A stretch of DNA of 64,000 bases, taken from NCBI GenBank assembly GCA_963580245.1, contig CAUZJO010000001.1, positions 62,001 through 126,000 of the forward strand, in the 5' to 3' direction. This stretch comes from CAUZJO01 sp963580245 (GTDB taxonomy: Bacteria > Sumerlaeota > Sumerlaeia > MVZB01). Below are positions 33,986-43,751 of this stretch, piece by piece (within the stretch, counting starts at the first letter, position 1; each line of letters opens with the position of its first letter). Below the pieces are notes generated by a model. The model was not told the origin of the DNA. It did not search any database and saw only the letters and a list, made by a program, of their open reading frames with translations. The position numbers were made by a program, and so were the translations under genes.

Positions 33986-34099
33986 ATGGAGCCGGCCGGC
34001 CGATATTATCCGCTCTATCAGCGGGCGCGCTATCGGGAAAACAAGGTTCGATGGGTCCAGCGAGAACGGTTCGTGGCAGATGCTCCGCTTGACTGGTAG
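33986..34099 (+). CDS. Possible 37-residue protein or gene remnant
   Basis: ATG to TAG encodes MEPAGRYYPLYQRARYRENK and a further RWVQRERFVADAPLDW-like end, rich in Arg/Tyr/Trp. It lacks a clear ribosome site and a recognised family. It could be a fragment of a larger lost gene in the degraded interval 33930-34330, which otherwise shows no gene. Confidence 0.2.
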   Translation: MEPAGRYYPLYQRARYRENKVRWVQRERFVADAPLDW

Positions 34100-34330
34100 G
34101 GAATTCGGGCATGCAAGAAGCGCGCGAAATCAGACGCAAGAATGAGAACTGTTGGCAAGGGCGCCACGCAATGAAGCGTCATCGCTTATACCGGCCGCGG
34201 CGGTGATCATCTCGAAGCACCCGCGAAAAACGACAGCGCATCCACCCGCCGATACGTCGCGAAGGGGCGCTCATCGCGGCGACAGGCCGATCGGGCGTGG
34301 ATCGATCGATCAGTCGCGCGCTCGGATCGG

Positions 34331-36283
34331 TCAATCCAAAGCCCTGACCATCAGCTCCGCGATACGTCGGCTAAACGCGCTGGGATCGGCCAGTTTGCCG
34401 TCTTCGGAAAGCACCGCCTGGCCGTGCAAGAGCTCGGCGTATTCGGCGAGTCGCGGGTCTTGGGGGTCTTTTTCAAACAATGATGACAGTTTCTCGACGA
34501 TGGGATGGTTAGGGTTGAGTTCCAGGATGCGTTTGACTTCCGGCACGTCCTGGCCCATTGATTTCAGGATCTGTTCGAGCTGCGGCGTGAGGTCGGCCTG
34601 TTCACCGACGAGGCACGCCGGCGAGGTCGTCAGTCGGCTGGAGAGCCGGACCTCCTTGACGTGCTTCTCAAGCTTGCCCTTGATGGCCTCGAGCAGCGAT
34701 TGATACGTCTGCTCCTGCTCCTTGCGTTCCTCCTCGGCTTTTTTCTTCTCTTCCTCGTCGCCCAGTTCGATCTCGCCCTTGCCGACCGACTTGAACGGCT
34801 TATCCTTGTGTTCGAAGACCCCGCCGGTCCAGATCTCGTCGATCGGGTCGCTCAGCAGCAGGACCTCGTAGCCCTTGTCGCGAAACGCCTCGAGGTGAGG
34901 TGAGTTCTCGATCGCCCCGCGCGACTGACCCGTCATGTAATAGACCGCGTCCTGCCCGTCCTTCATCCGGCCCACGTAATCCTGCAACGTGCTCAGCCCC
35001 CCGTCGACCTGCGTGGACTCGAACAGGCACAGATCGAGCAGCGCCTCGCGGTTGCGTTCATCATGAATGATGCCTTCCTTGATCACGCGGCCGAACTGGC
35101 GCCAGAATTTCTCGAACGACTCGGCCTCGTCCGCCTGCATCCTGCGCAGCGTATCGAGGACCTTGCGCACCAGGCTGTTGCGGATCAGACGGATCTGGCG
35201 GTTCTGTTGCAGGATCTCGCGCGAGATGTTGAGCGAGAGGTCTTCGGAATCGACGACGCCGCGGATGAACCGGAAGTACTCGGGGATCAGCTCCTTGCAA
35301 TCGTGCATGATGAAGACGCGCTTGATATAGAGTTGTATCCCGTGGTCGCCGTCGGGCATCAGGATATTGATCGGCGCCTGGGACGGGATATAGAGCAGCG
35401 CGCGGAACTCGTGGGTCCCCTCGGCCTTTATGCTGAACCACTTGAGCGGGTCGGTCCAGTCGTGGCTGATGTGTTTGTAGAATTCCTTGAATTCCTCTTC
35501 CTTGACCTCGCTCTCGGGCCGGGTCCAGATCGCCTTCATCGAGTTGAGTGTTTGGTCCTCGACGACGGTCCGCTCCTGGGCGCCTTCCTTGGGTTTACCT
35601 TCCTCGTCGCGTTCAATCTCGCTACGCTCAACCTGCATGCGGATGGGATACGAGACGAAGTCGGAATACTTTTTGACGGTTTGCCGAATGACCCATTCCT
35701 GCGTGAAGTCCTCGACCCCCTCTTCCTCGCTGACCGGTTTGAGGTGAAGCGTGACGGTGACGCCCTGGGCGGACCGTTCGGCTTCCTCCATCGTGTAGCG
35801 GCCGTCACCGTGCGATTCCCACTTCCAGGCCTGCTCTTCGCCGGCGCGGCGGGTGACGAGCGTCACGCGGTCGGCCACCATGAAGCTGGAATAGAAGCCG
35901 ACGCCAAATTGTCCGATGAGTTCGGTCGGCACGTCGCTCTTCTTGGTTTGCTTGACCAGCTCGAGGAAATCGGCGGTCCCCGACTTGGCGATCGTTCCGA
36001 TAAAACGGATGATCTCGTCGTGATTCATCCCGATCCCGTTGTCGCTGACCGAGAGCGTGCGCTTGTCCCCGTCCACTTCGATGTGGATATGGGCGTCTTC
36101 GGTCAGGTTGCCCAGCTTCTCACTGGTCAGGGCCTCGAAGCGCAGTTTGTCGAGGGCGTCGGAGGCGTTCGAGATCAGCTCGCGCAGGAATATCTCCTTG
36201 TGCGAGTATACTGAATGAATCATCAGATCCAAAAGCTGCTTGGCCTCGGTCTGGAATTCATGGGTTTCGATCGTGGCGGTCAT
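34331..36283 (-). CDS. htpG: Chaperone protein HtpG (Hsp90)
   Basis: ATP-dependent cytoplasmic chaperone, full length (about 650 residues). The GHKL ATPase domain shows EIFLRELISNASDALDKLRF, DNGIGM and GQFGVGFYSSFMVADRV; the middle domain has YIPSQAPINI and LNISREILQ; the C-terminal dimerisation domain follows. An acidic/Lys-rich linker (EEEKKKAEEERKEQEQ) precedes it. I start at ATG 36283 with GGAGGAG about 10 nt upstream instead of TTG 36289. It is a single-gene unit. Confidence 0.95.
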   Translation of the reverse strand: MTATIETHEFQTEAKQLLDLMIHSVYSHKEIFLRELISNASDALDKLRFEALTSEKLGNLTEDAHIHIEVDGDKRTLSVSDNGIGMNHDEIIRFIGTIAKSGTADFLELVKQTKKSDVPTELIGQFGVGFYSSFMVADRVTLVTRRAGEEQAWKWESHGDGRYTMEEAERSAQGVTVTLHLKPVSEEEGVEDFTQEWVIRQTVKKYSDFVSYPIRMQVERSEIERDEEGKPKEGAQERTVVEDQTLNSMKAIWTRPESEVKEEEFKEFYKHISHDWTDPLKWFSIKAEGTHEFRALLYIPSQAPINILMPDGDHGIQLYIKRVFIMHDCKELIPEYFRFIRGVVDSEDLSLNISREILQQNRQIRLIRNSLVRKVLDTLRRMQADEAESFEKFWRQFGRVIKEGIIHDERNREALLDLCLFESTQVDGGLSTLQDYVGRMKDGQDAVYYMTGQSRGAIENSPHLEAFRDKGYEVLLLSDPIDEIWTGGVFEHKDKPFKSVGKGEIELGDEEEKKKAEEERKEQEQTYQSLLEAIKGKLEKHVKEVRLSSRLTTSPACLVGEQADLTPQLEQILKSMGQDVPEVKRILELNPNHPIVEKLSSLFEKDPQDPRLAEYAELLHGQAVLSEDGKLADPSAFSRRIAELMVRALD

Positions 36284-36445
36284 CGTCAAGGGTCTCCTCC
36301 AATGGCGGTCGTCGCATCAATTACTGGCGTTCTCTGGCGGGTGGCGGAGCAATCTTATCGTTTGACCGCCACCTACAGTAACAGAACTATTACCACGACC
36401 AGCGTTGGGAATCACCTGGTTTTTGTAGATTCTTTCGTATCAATA

Positions 36446-36602
36446 GGACGCGGATGACGCGGATTTTACGGATTCACACCGATCAGAGAATAATTAAAAC
36501 TTGTTTATATATTGCCTTAATCCGTGAAAATCTGTCAAATCCGTATCATCTGTGTTCCATAATTCGCGAGAATCCGTTGAATCCGCGTCATCCGCGTTCC
36601 AT
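36446..36602. repeat. Degenerate ATCCGCG/ATCCGTG repeat with inverted and direct copies
   Basis: The arm GGACGCGGATGACGCGGATT (start 36446) is repeated in inverse complement at 36570-36600 with about four mismatches in 31. A direct copy of the second arm lies at 36530-36559 (AATCTGTCAAATCCGTATCA...). This fills the gap between htpG and the next gene. Such ATCCGTG-type repeats are seen in several phyla; function unknown. Confidence 0.55.
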
Positions 36603-36603
36603 A

Positions 36604-36873
36604 TCAAAAGCTCGACGAGATCGTTCTTTCATATTCGGGAAAGTATCTGTTGATCAGCGGCAGGTCGAAACGCGACAGAATCATCGTATTGCTCTCACGT
36701 TCGAGCAGGAACTCGAACGACCGCTTGATCAGTTCCGCCTCCGATGCCTTGCCACCCGTCAGCTTTTGATAATAGGCCGGATCAAGCGTCACCGTGTGCG
36801 TCGTGGTCGACTTGTCTTCAACGGTCACGTGATATGAATCCGCGCCTTTCTCTTCAACGAGTATGTTCGCCAT
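36604..36873 (-). CDS. Conserved small protein, unrecognised
   Basis: An 89-residue soluble alpha/beta protein: HVTVEDKSTTTHTVTLDPAY, then KASEAELIKRSFEFLLERES and a C-terminal SRFDLPLINRYFPEYER. GGGAGG sits about 11 nt before the ATG. The compact size, strong ribosome site and balanced composition indicate a real gene. I recall similar short proteins annotated as hypothetical in many genomes but cannot name the family. It is monocistronic. Confidence 0.8.
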   Translation of the reverse strand: MANILVEEKGADSYHVTVEDKSTTTHTVTLDPAYYQKLTGGKASEAELIKRSFEFLLERESNTMILSRFDLPLINRYFPEYERTISSSF

Positions 36874-37019
36874 AGGTGTCCGCCTCCCATTTGTCCGGCA
36901 TTCGGAAAACCATGGGTTAATAATACACCCCGGGCCTTAATGTCAAGCCTTCATGACCGCATCGGCCCATTCGGGTATGATGCAGTTTTGGGAGTCAACG
37001 CAATTTGAGGATTACTTGT

Positions 37020-37048
37020 TTGACACCGTGCCGGTAAGGGATTAGTCT
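37020..37048 (+). promoter_or_regulatory. Promoter upstream of the glycosidase-like gene
   Basis: TTGACA (37020-37025), 17-nt spacer, TAGTCT (37043-37048), 60 bp before the ATG at 37109. Confidence 0.5.
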
Positions 37049-37108
37049 GGGAGCTGGAGATTAAAGTACGCGCTGTATCGGAGCGACTGATTGGCTCGGA
37101 GCGGACAT

Positions 37109-38707
37109 ATGGGATATTTCAGTTTACGCCGGCAATCCCTCAGCGGGAATGTTGTGCCGCTTCTTCTGTTTCTATGTGGCGGATTGCTCTCTGGTTTATG
37201 CGCTGGTGAGCCGCCCCGTCAATCCAGATATCTCCTGCTCGATTCACGGATCGTTGAGAAGACCGAAAACGTCAAACTCACCGTCGGCACCGTCGGCAAG
37301 CACCCCGCCAATCCCCTGTTCGGTGAAGATAACCCATGGGAGCCTCGGTTGGACAACTTGTATGGGACGATCATGTACGACGAAGAGGACGGCCTGTATA
37401 AACTTTGGTATAACCCCTTTGTGCTCGACGGCGCGATGACCCGCACGCCCCCCGATCGACGCCTGCCCGAAACGGATCCTCCCGGCGATCCCAGCGACCC
37501 CGAGAGCCTGACCACCTATATGAAGATGCATTCTCCGGCGAGGGCTCAGCTAGGCAATGATTCCGAGGAAACCATCGCAAGTTGGTACGGCATGCAACGC
37601 GTGAGCGGCGTTTGTTACGCGACTTCCACGGACGGAATCCATTGGGAGAAACCCCTGATGGACCTTGTCACGTTTCAGGGCCGCAAGAGCAACATCGTTT
37701 TCTGGGGGGCGCACGGACCGGGCGTGTTATACGATCCGCTCGAGCGCGACCCGGCCCGGCGTTACAAGATGTTTTTCAGCTATCATTTTCGCGAGCCGGT
37801 GCTCCCCGGCAGCCCAAAACTGGACTCCTATCCGTTCATGTCGGTTGCGTTCTCGCCCGATGGCTTGCGTTGGGGAGAGCCGATCGCGGTTCCGGAACTC
37901 CGCGTCGCGGGCGACACCCACAGCAATACCTTCTGGGCGCCTGAATTGAACAAATACGTGGGGATTACGCGTCATTGGGAAGACGGCCGGGTCCATCGCG
38001 AAAGCCAACGGCTCGTCTACCGCACCGAGACCGCGGACTTCATAAATTGGAGCGAAGCCGAGGAAGTCCTGCGCGGCACGAAATCCGATCAGGTCTACGC
38101 GATGCCCGTTTTCCGACACGCCGGCGTCTATCTTGGGTTTGCCACGATCCTGCGAGTGCGCGAAGACCGTTCGCACTGTGAATTGGCCTGGAGCCCCGAT
38201 ACGATCCATTGGGAGCGCATCGATCCGGGGACGCCGCTGATTCCGAACGGGGGCGAGGTCGGAGACTACGATTGGGGATGCGTCTTCGCGTGCGATAACC
38301 CCGTGTTCCTCGACGACGAAATACGTCTTTTCTATGAAGGTTCGAATGGGATCCACGGGGGATGGCGTAATTCGTTTCTCTGCCTGGCGAGCCTGCGGCC
38401 CGATGGGTTCGCGGGCTACGAGCCGTCATCGGATGAGACGAACGGGAACGTGTGGACGCAGCCCGTTATCTGTCAAGGGGCGAACCTGCGCGTCTCCGCG
38501 GACGCGGCCGGCGGGGCCCTCAGGGTCGGCATCGTCGGTGACGCGGACCGGTCAATCGAACGTTGCAAGCCGATCCAGGGCGATGTGAGCGACACCGTCG
38601 TTCAATGGAGCGATGCCGGTAACCTTGCGCCATACCACGGCGGGCCGATTCAACTCCAGTTCGAGTTGGACGGCGCCAAGCTCTATTCTTTCAGCTTTGC
38701 GGATTGA
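37109..38707 (+). CDS. Secreted five-bladed-propeller glycoside hydrolase-like protein (GH32/GH43 superfamily)
   Basis: About 532 residues from ATG 37109 (CGGAG 8 nt upstream; TTG 37091 is an alternative). The signal helix is VVPLLLFLCGGLLSGLCAG. The body has furanosidase-like blades: LYGTIMYDEEDGLYKLWYNPF, YATSTDGIHWEKP, MSVAFSPDGLRWGEP, CELAWSPDTIHWERI and DNPVFLDDEIRLFYEGSNG. The repeated S-x-D-G-x-x-W motif marks GH32/43/130-like propellers of planctomycetes. Catalytic acids cannot be assigned with certainty. It lies near the three GH32-like genes on the other strand. Confidence 0.8.
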   Translation: MGYFSLRRQSLSGNVVPLLLFLCGGLLSGLCAGEPPRQSRYLLLDSRIVEKTENVKLTVGTVGKHPANPLFGEDNPWEPRLDNLYGTIMYDEEDGLYKLWYNPFVLDGAMTRTPPDRRLPETDPPGDPSDPESLTTYMKMHSPARAQLGNDSEETIASWYGMQRVSGVCYATSTDGIHWEKPLMDLVTFQGRKSNIVFWGAHGPGVLYDPLERDPARRYKMFFSYHFREPVLPGSPKLDSYPFMSVAFSPDGLRWGEPIAVPELRVAGDTHSNTFWAPELNKYVGITRHWEDGRVHRESQRLVYRTETADFINWSEAEEVLRGTKSDQVYAMPVFRHAGVYLGFATILRVREDRSHCELAWSPDTIHWERIDPGTPLIPNGGEVGDYDWGCVFACDNPVFLDDEIRLFYEGSNGIHGGWRNSFLCLASLRPDGFAGYEPSSDETNGNVWTQPVICQGANLRVSADAAGGALRVGIVGDADRSIERCKPIQGDVSDTVVQWSDAGNLAPYHGGPIQLQFELDGAKLYSFSFAD

Positions 38708-38783
38708 GCATTCCAGGGGTCCGGGACGAATCTGCTTCGACGGGCCAATATATCTAAAGAGGGAAGCCGGTCTAAGGCGTGTG

Positions 38784-40019
38784 ATGGGCGTCATCGGAGA
38801 CACTCAGGGTCTTGGCGTAAGACATCCGCGGGATTGGCCGCGCGAGGCGAAAGCATCGGAAAAGGACACGGGCGTTCCCGTTTCGTTCGAGGAATTGGAA
38901 CGCAAGGCCCGCGAGAAGCTGCCGCCGGAAATCTATGACTTCGTGGCCGGCGGGGCGGGCGGCGAGGAGACGATGCGGGCCAATCGTCAGGCCTTTCAGC
39001 GCCGGTGGTTGGTGCCGCGCATGTTGCGTGACGTCTCCCGATGCAGGACGGACATTGAACTGCTGGGTGCCCGACATCCCGCGCCGGTTTTGCTGGGGCC
39101 GGTGGGGTGCTTGGCCCTTGTGAACCCGGAGGGAGAGGTGGCGGTTGCGCGAGCGGCGGCTTCGGCCGGGCTCACTTATGTGTTGAGTAACGCCTCGAGC
39201 CACGGCATCGAAGCGGTGGCCGAAGCCATGGGAGACGCCCCTCGCTGGTTCCAGCTTTACGTCAGTCCGGACCACAAACTGAACTCAAGTTTTCTCAAAC
39301 GGGCCCAGTCCGCGGGCTATCGCGCCGTCATGGTGACGGTCGACACCAAACGCCTGGGCTGGCGGGAACGGCTCATCAAGCGGGGCTACAACCCGCAACG
39401 CGTGGGTCATGGGATGGGGGTTTACCTGAGCGATCCGCATTTTCGCGGGCTCATTCCGGAGTCCGCCAAGGAGGATCACCAGACCGTCTTCGATACCTTC
39501 GCCCGGGTGGCGATCAATGACGCGCTGACGATCGAAGATGTTCGCCGCCTGCGGGATCAGACGCCCTTGCCGATCCTGCTCAAGGGCATTCTGCACCCCG
39601 AAGAGGCGGCCGAGGCGGTCGAGCACGGCGTCAGTGGCATCGTTGTCTCCAACCACGGGGGCCGGCAACTGGAAGGCGCCATCAGCGCCCTGGACGCCCT
39701 GCCGGGGATTGTCAAGGCCGTGGCCGGTCGCGCGGCGGTGTTGCTCGATGGCGGCGTGCGCCGCGCCCCGGACGCGCTCAAAGCCATCGCGCTCGGCGCC
39801 GACGCCGTCATGCTCGCTCGGCCCTACGTCTATGGGCTGGCGTTGGCGGGAGAGCGTGGCGTGGGGCAGGTCCTACAGAATTTCCTCGCCGACTTCCACA
39901 CGTCTTTGGCGCTGGTCGGCTGCGGCTCCGTTGAAGAGCTTGACGCCTCGTTTATTACCGAAGGCCCCTGGTATGGGGGCGGGGTTGGTCCGGCCGAGGT
40001 CGGCGGCGCATCCGAGTAA
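38784..40019 (+). CDS. FMN-dependent alpha-hydroxy-acid oxidase/dehydrogenase
   Basis: A 411-residue TIM-barrel flavoenzyme oxidising L-2-hydroxy acids (lactate, glycolate or mandelate type). Motifs in order: PPEIYDFVAGGAGGEETMRAN, the FMN-site PVLLGPVGCLALVNPEGE, WFQLYVSPD, MVTVDTKRLGWRERL, the LLKGILHPEEA lysine, the active-site VSNHGGRQLEG, and LLDGGVRRAPDALKAIALGADAVMLARPYVYGL. ATG 38784 (or GTG 38781) follows AAGG; the open frame to 38613 overlaps the upstream gene and is discarded. The substrate is not deducible. Confidence 0.92.
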   Translation: MGVIGDTQGLGVRHPRDWPREAKASEKDTGVPVSFEELERKAREKLPPEIYDFVAGGAGGEETMRANRQAFQRRWLVPRMLRDVSRCRTDIELLGARHPAPVLLGPVGCLALVNPEGEVAVARAAASAGLTYVLSNASSHGIEAVAEAMGDAPRWFQLYVSPDHKLNSSFLKRAQSAGYRAVMVTVDTKRLGWRERLIKRGYNPQRVGHGMGVYLSDPHFRGLIPESAKEDHQTVFDTFARVAINDALTIEDVRRLRDQTPLPILLKGILHPEEAAEAVEHGVSGIVVSNHGGRQLEGAISALDALPGIVKAVAGRAAVLLDGGVRRAPDALKAIALGADAVMLARPYVYGLALAGERGVGQVLQNFLADFHTSLALVGCGSVEELDASFITEGPWYGGGVGPAEVGGASE

Positions 40020-40092
40020 ACGTCCGATACGGATTGGTCGGATACAGATTGGAACGGCGGCGCATCGTCCTGCCAAGGGTCCGCGCCGTTGT

Positions 40093-41589
40093 TTACTGGG
40101 CGCCTCTCCCCGGCTTCATAACGATGATCCGATCCAGCTCCTCGCCGTCCTTCCTCACCTGCCGAATCTTCAACCGGTTTCCGTCTACCTCGACGTACGT
40201 AAACTGATGGACATCGGCGATGTACTTCGCCGTGTAGGGCTGCCAGGTTTCCGAATTGTCGGTTTGCTCGGGACTGTGGAGCTGCTGATTCCCGCCCCCG
40301 CCGGTAACGTAATAAATCACGCCTTCCGGGGTCGTGTCCGTCTTGCCGTCGAACTCGCGGTCGAGTGCGAAGCTTCCCGGGATTTCATGGCCTTGCTCCT
40401 TGACGGGACCGGTCGGCCTGGGATCGGCAGTGAATTTCAATGGATAGGTGCGCTGGTAGGCGTGGGTGTATCCGCAGAATACCACGTTAACGCCCCCCTC
40501 CTCGAACAGGTCGGCCACGATCCGCATTTTTTGCGTATGTGGAAACATGGTGGACGAATTGAAGGGTGGAAGGTAACAGGCGACGAACTTCCACGTGGCG
40601 TCCTTCGCCGCTTCCAGGTCTTGCCTGAGCCAATCCCGAAGCATCGGGTCGTTCCAATCGGCATGGGGGTTCCATGAATCCAGCATCGTCCAGTGCGAAT
40701 CGGCGTAATCGAAGGAATAGTTGGCCATGCGCGGGTATCGATCGCCGGTGGCGGTCAGGATGGCCTGCTCCCGCTCGGCCGTGCCGCCCAGGGGAAACGT
40801 GTTCGGTCCCCCAACTTGAAGCGCTGGGCCATTCAGGGGTTGGGACCAGTACATGTAATACGCGAATCCGTCGGGATGGGCGTCGAGGGGTTGACCGCTA
40901 TCGTGTTGCCCCAAGCCCGCCAGAAACAACGTGGACCTTATCAGCGGCGCGCCGACGTCCGCGGAAGCTTGATCGGCGTTATAGATCGGGAAATACTTCT
41001 CGCGATACTCACTGATCCGGCCGTCGTTATAAATGATGTCGCCGGGGATGACCACGAAGTCCGGCTTCCATTGGTGGACTTGATGCGCGACTTCCTTCTG
41101 TTCGGGGCTGTTGACGCCGCAGTCCGCCATCACCACGCATTGAAACGGCCGGCCCGCGGGCTTGCGCGCCATTGCCTCGGCCGAAAAGACGATCTCCCCG
41201 TTTCGTGATACCCGATACTCGAAAAACCCGCCCGGCTTCAGACCCGTGAGCGACGCGCGATAGACACGGTGAGGCGCAATCGACTCGACGGCAACGCGGC
41301 GCCAGGTGGGAGTTCCGCAGTCCGTCCATGCAACTCCATCGACCGGCCGCGATTGAACCGACCAGTCCGCGTCCGTGTCCTCGGCATGCCAAAGCAGCTC
41401 CAGGCTTTCGGCTCGGGCGAGTTTCGCGGCGTCGCCCAGTTGCAGGTATGGCTTCACAATAAAGGGAACCGGATCAGGTGATTCCGCATCCGGGGCCTGC
41501 GCCAAGGCGGACGGTCCCGTCACGCGCGCGCAACCGATGCAAAACGCAAACAGATACAGGAACCGATTGACCGTCACGCGTGGAACCAT
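40093..41589 (-). CDS. Secreted purple-acid-phosphatase-like protein with altered metal site
   Basis: A 498-residue exported protein: signal sequence, an Ig/FN3-like N-terminal domain of purple acid phosphatases (IVKPYLQLGD ... VYRASLTGLKPGGFFEYRV), then a calcineurin-like fold. Ligands of metal 1 are kept: D156 (MADCG), D184 and Y187 (PGDIIY), H376 (GYTHAY). Those of metal 2 are all changed: the GNH(D/E) Asn is Q228 (GLGQHD), the VxxH His is Y339 (VACYLPPF), and the first His of GHxH is Y374. A mononuclear or non-catalytic role is likely. It is 24 bp downstream of the GH32-like genes on the same strand. Confidence 0.85.
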   Translation of the reverse strand: MVPRVTVNRFLYLFAFCIGCARVTGPSALAQAPDAESPDPVPFIVKPYLQLGDAAKLARAESLELLWHAEDTDADWSVQSRPVDGVAWTDCGTPTWRRVAVESIAPHRVYRASLTGLKPGGFFEYRVSRNGEIVFSAEAMARKPAGRPFQCVVMADCGVNSPEQKEVAHQVHQWKPDFVVIPGDIIYNDGRISEYREKYFPIYNADQASADVGAPLIRSTLFLAGLGQHDSGQPLDAHPDGFAYYMYWSQPLNGPALQVGGPNTFPLGGTAEREQAILTATGDRYPRMANYSFDYADSHWTMLDSWNPHADWNDPMLRDWLRQDLEAAKDATWKFVACYLPPFNSSTMFPHTQKMRIVADLFEEGGVNVVFCGYTHAYQRTYPLKFTADPRPTGPVKEQGHEIPGSFALDREFDGKTDTTPEGVIYYVTGGGGNQQLHSPEQTDNSETWQPYTAKYIADVHQFTYVEVDGNRLKIRQVRKDGEELDRIIVMKPGRGAQ

Positions 41590-41613
41590 GATGGGACCTC
41601 AACTCATCGAGGA

Positions 41614-43671
41614 TTACTCGTTCTCATCCGACCAGATGGAATCAAGCCGCCAAACGTCCAGGCTTTTGACCGACGTGGTCCCGGCGTTCGAGAACACTTC
41701 AACGCCCAGGTCAGTCGGAGGCACGGAGATGGACTCGGTGTAAACGACCCAATCGTTGGCGAAAACTTCCAGGGAGTGCTTATCCAGAAAGACTTGAAGC
41801 CGCAGGGTTTGCTCGCCCTCCATCAATTTTGCTGGTGTCTTGTCGCCCGCCACCTCGAGGTATTCGCCGTCGCAGGCGATTCGCACGAAACGGCTCCCGT
41901 CTTGCGAGCATCGCACTTTCAGACCGAACTCCTCGGCGCCGCCGGGTTCGAATTCAACTTTGATTTCGAGCAAGTCGCCCTCGATGCCTATGACCCGCCG
42001 GGACTCATCGGTCAGCTTGATGTTCGATTGACCGACGTGCTCGCGGCGTAGTTTTTCGAGCTCCGGAACCGGCCGCTGCCCCAACCGACCGTCCGGCCGA
42101 AGCTCGAAGATGCGGGGAAGCGATAATCCGACCGGTCCAATGCCAAAACCAATCCGGCGGCCATCTCCATCCTCCAAGGTTTCGCAAAAGATGAAGTGGC
42201 CCGTAAACTTGTGCATATCGCCCTGGGTCGGGTCATGATCGGCCACGCCCGCGTAGTCCAGATAGTCCTGAAACTCCGGCGTAAATTTGTATTTGTCCCA
42301 GTCAAAGTTCCCCACGAAGTACTGGCTCGGACCGAAGGGCTCGGCGGCGACGACCCATTTGTCCCCAAGGGGAAACATGTCCGGTTCCTCCCAGCCCCTG
42401 GTCTCGGCGACGTACGGGACGCTCAGAAAATCCCAATGAATCAGATCCCACGAGCCGTACAGGGAGAAGCAACCCTTATACTCCTCGCCGAAAAACTGCC
42501 CGCCCCCAAGGATCATGTACCACCTGTTTTCATGCTTGAACAGCGCGCAATCGGTCCCGTGGGTCATGGGATTCTCCGGCGTATTCGTGATGACCGGATT
42601 CGTTTTGTACTTGCGCCACGTGACCCACTCCTGGTCGCCCACGGCCGCCATCTGATCCATCGCGCGTTCCGAACTGCGACTGGTATAGAAAATCCTCGGG
42701 ACGCCGTCGTCGCCGACCGCGACCGCGCCGGACGCGCAGTAAAACTCGCCGTTCTCCTCCGACGGCCAAATCGCCGGCGGCAAATCCTCCCAATAGACCA
42801 GGTCCTTCGAGCGCGCGTGCGCCCAGAAGTTATGGGAGAATATGTCCCTGCGGTCGCCGAATGGGTTGTAGATGTAGAACAGGTGATAATAACCGTCATG
42901 ATAGTAGACGGTGTGACCGCCAAACCCGAACACGCGAGACTGGTAATGGTAACCGCGTCGCGGCGGCGCCTTTGCCTTGGCTCGCTTCACGTTTTCATCG
43001 GCTCGCCGGATGAGATCGGGACTGCTCAGAATGTCCGCGTTGGGTTGATCGCCTTGAAAGATCTGGTCGACGCAGATGAACCCGTCGGGGCCGGCGAAGT
43101 TATCCACGATCCGAATCCGCGCGGACTTGCCGCGCATCGATCGGACGTCCCACGACGCCCATTTCATCTCGACCCCGCCGTCGCTCGCGAGGCCGTCGCC
43201 CGTCTTCGTCCGTAAAACCACGTGGTCGCCGACCGCAAGCCGGTTATGGTGAGTGGTCAGCAAATCGAAAGTATACGGAACGACGCCCGGGTCGACCAAC
43301 AGATTGACGCATACCTCATCGCCCCAAAAGTCCACCGGCTTTTTCACCAGGCGGCCCCCGGGGTGATAGCCCCCGCCGACAAGAAAGTTGATGTAGTCCC
43401 GCTCGATCACGAACGAAGGCGACATCAGCACGCCCTTGGATGCTTCACCACCGTGAACGGAGTTCACGTACCCCATGCCCAAGAACCCTTCGACCGGTCT
43501 GAGGCCGGGGAGCGGGGTATTAACCGGGCCCGGCCCAAACGCGTCCCCCGACACCTGCCAATCTCCATAGTCATCGGCCTCGAATTGACCTATGAAGATT
43601 TCCTGCCCATTGCCAACGGCCGTCAAGAGCATAAACATCAAGAACCAGTAGATGCGCGGCTGTGTTTTCAA
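41614..43671 (-). CDS. GH32-like levanase-type protein, copy 1 (third in operon)
   Basis: A 685-residue exported protein. After a signal peptide comes a DUF4980-type N-terminal domain found before levanase/GH32 modules (FEADDYGDWQVSGDAFGPGP, SKGVLMSPSFVIERDYINFLVGGG, ARIRIVDNFAGPDGFICVDQI). A GH32 five-bladed propeller and C-terminal beta sandwich (LEVFANDWVVYTESI) follow. The GH32 nucleophile motif WMNDPNG is replaced by FGFGGHTVYY. The RDP block is GTDCALF (Asp kept) and the acid/base EC block is GWEEPDMF (Glu kept). TTG start with AGAGGTAGG upstream. Confidence 0.85.
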   Translation of the reverse strand: MKTQPRIYWFLMFMLLTAVGNGQEIFIGQFEADDYGDWQVSGDAFGPGPVNTPLPGLRPVEGFLGMGYVNSVHGGEASKGVLMSPSFVIERDYINFLVGGGYHPGGRLVKKPVDFWGDEVCVNLLVDPGVVPYTFDLLTTHHNRLAVGDHVVLRTKTGDGLASDGGVEMKWASWDVRSMRGKSARIRIVDNFAGPDGFICVDQIFQGDQPNADILSSPDLIRRADENVKRAKAKAPPRRGYHYQSRVFGFGGHTVYYHDGYYHLFYIYNPFGDRRDIFSHNFWAHARSKDLVYWEDLPPAIWPSEENGEFYCASGAVAVGDDGVPRIFYTSRSSERAMDQMAAVGDQEWVTWRKYKTNPVITNTPENPMTHGTDCALFKHENRWYMILGGGQFFGEEYKGCFSLYGSWDLIHWDFLSVPYVAETRGWEEPDMFPLGDKWVVAAEPFGPSQYFVGNFDWDKYKFTPEFQDYLDYAGVADHDPTQGDMHKFTGHFIFCETLEDGDGRRIGFGIGPVGLSLPRIFELRPDGRLGQRPVPELEKLRREHVGQSNIKLTDESRRVIGIEGDLLEIKVEFEPGGAEEFGLKVRCSQDGSRFVRIACDGEYLEVAGDKTPAKLMEGEQTLRLQVFLDKHSLEVFANDWVVYTESISVPPTDLGVEVFSNAGTTSVKSLDVWRLDSIWSDENE

Positions 43672-43751
43672 GGTCGCCTACCTCTTTCTAATAGGGTGTC
43701 ATCCACGTTCGCGGAATGATCCGCCAACAAAACCGAAGGTTCTCCATCCCG

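Noticed and set aside
35063..36214. 383-codon plus-strand frame opposite htpG
   Set aside because: Antisense of Hsp90; no protein-like features.
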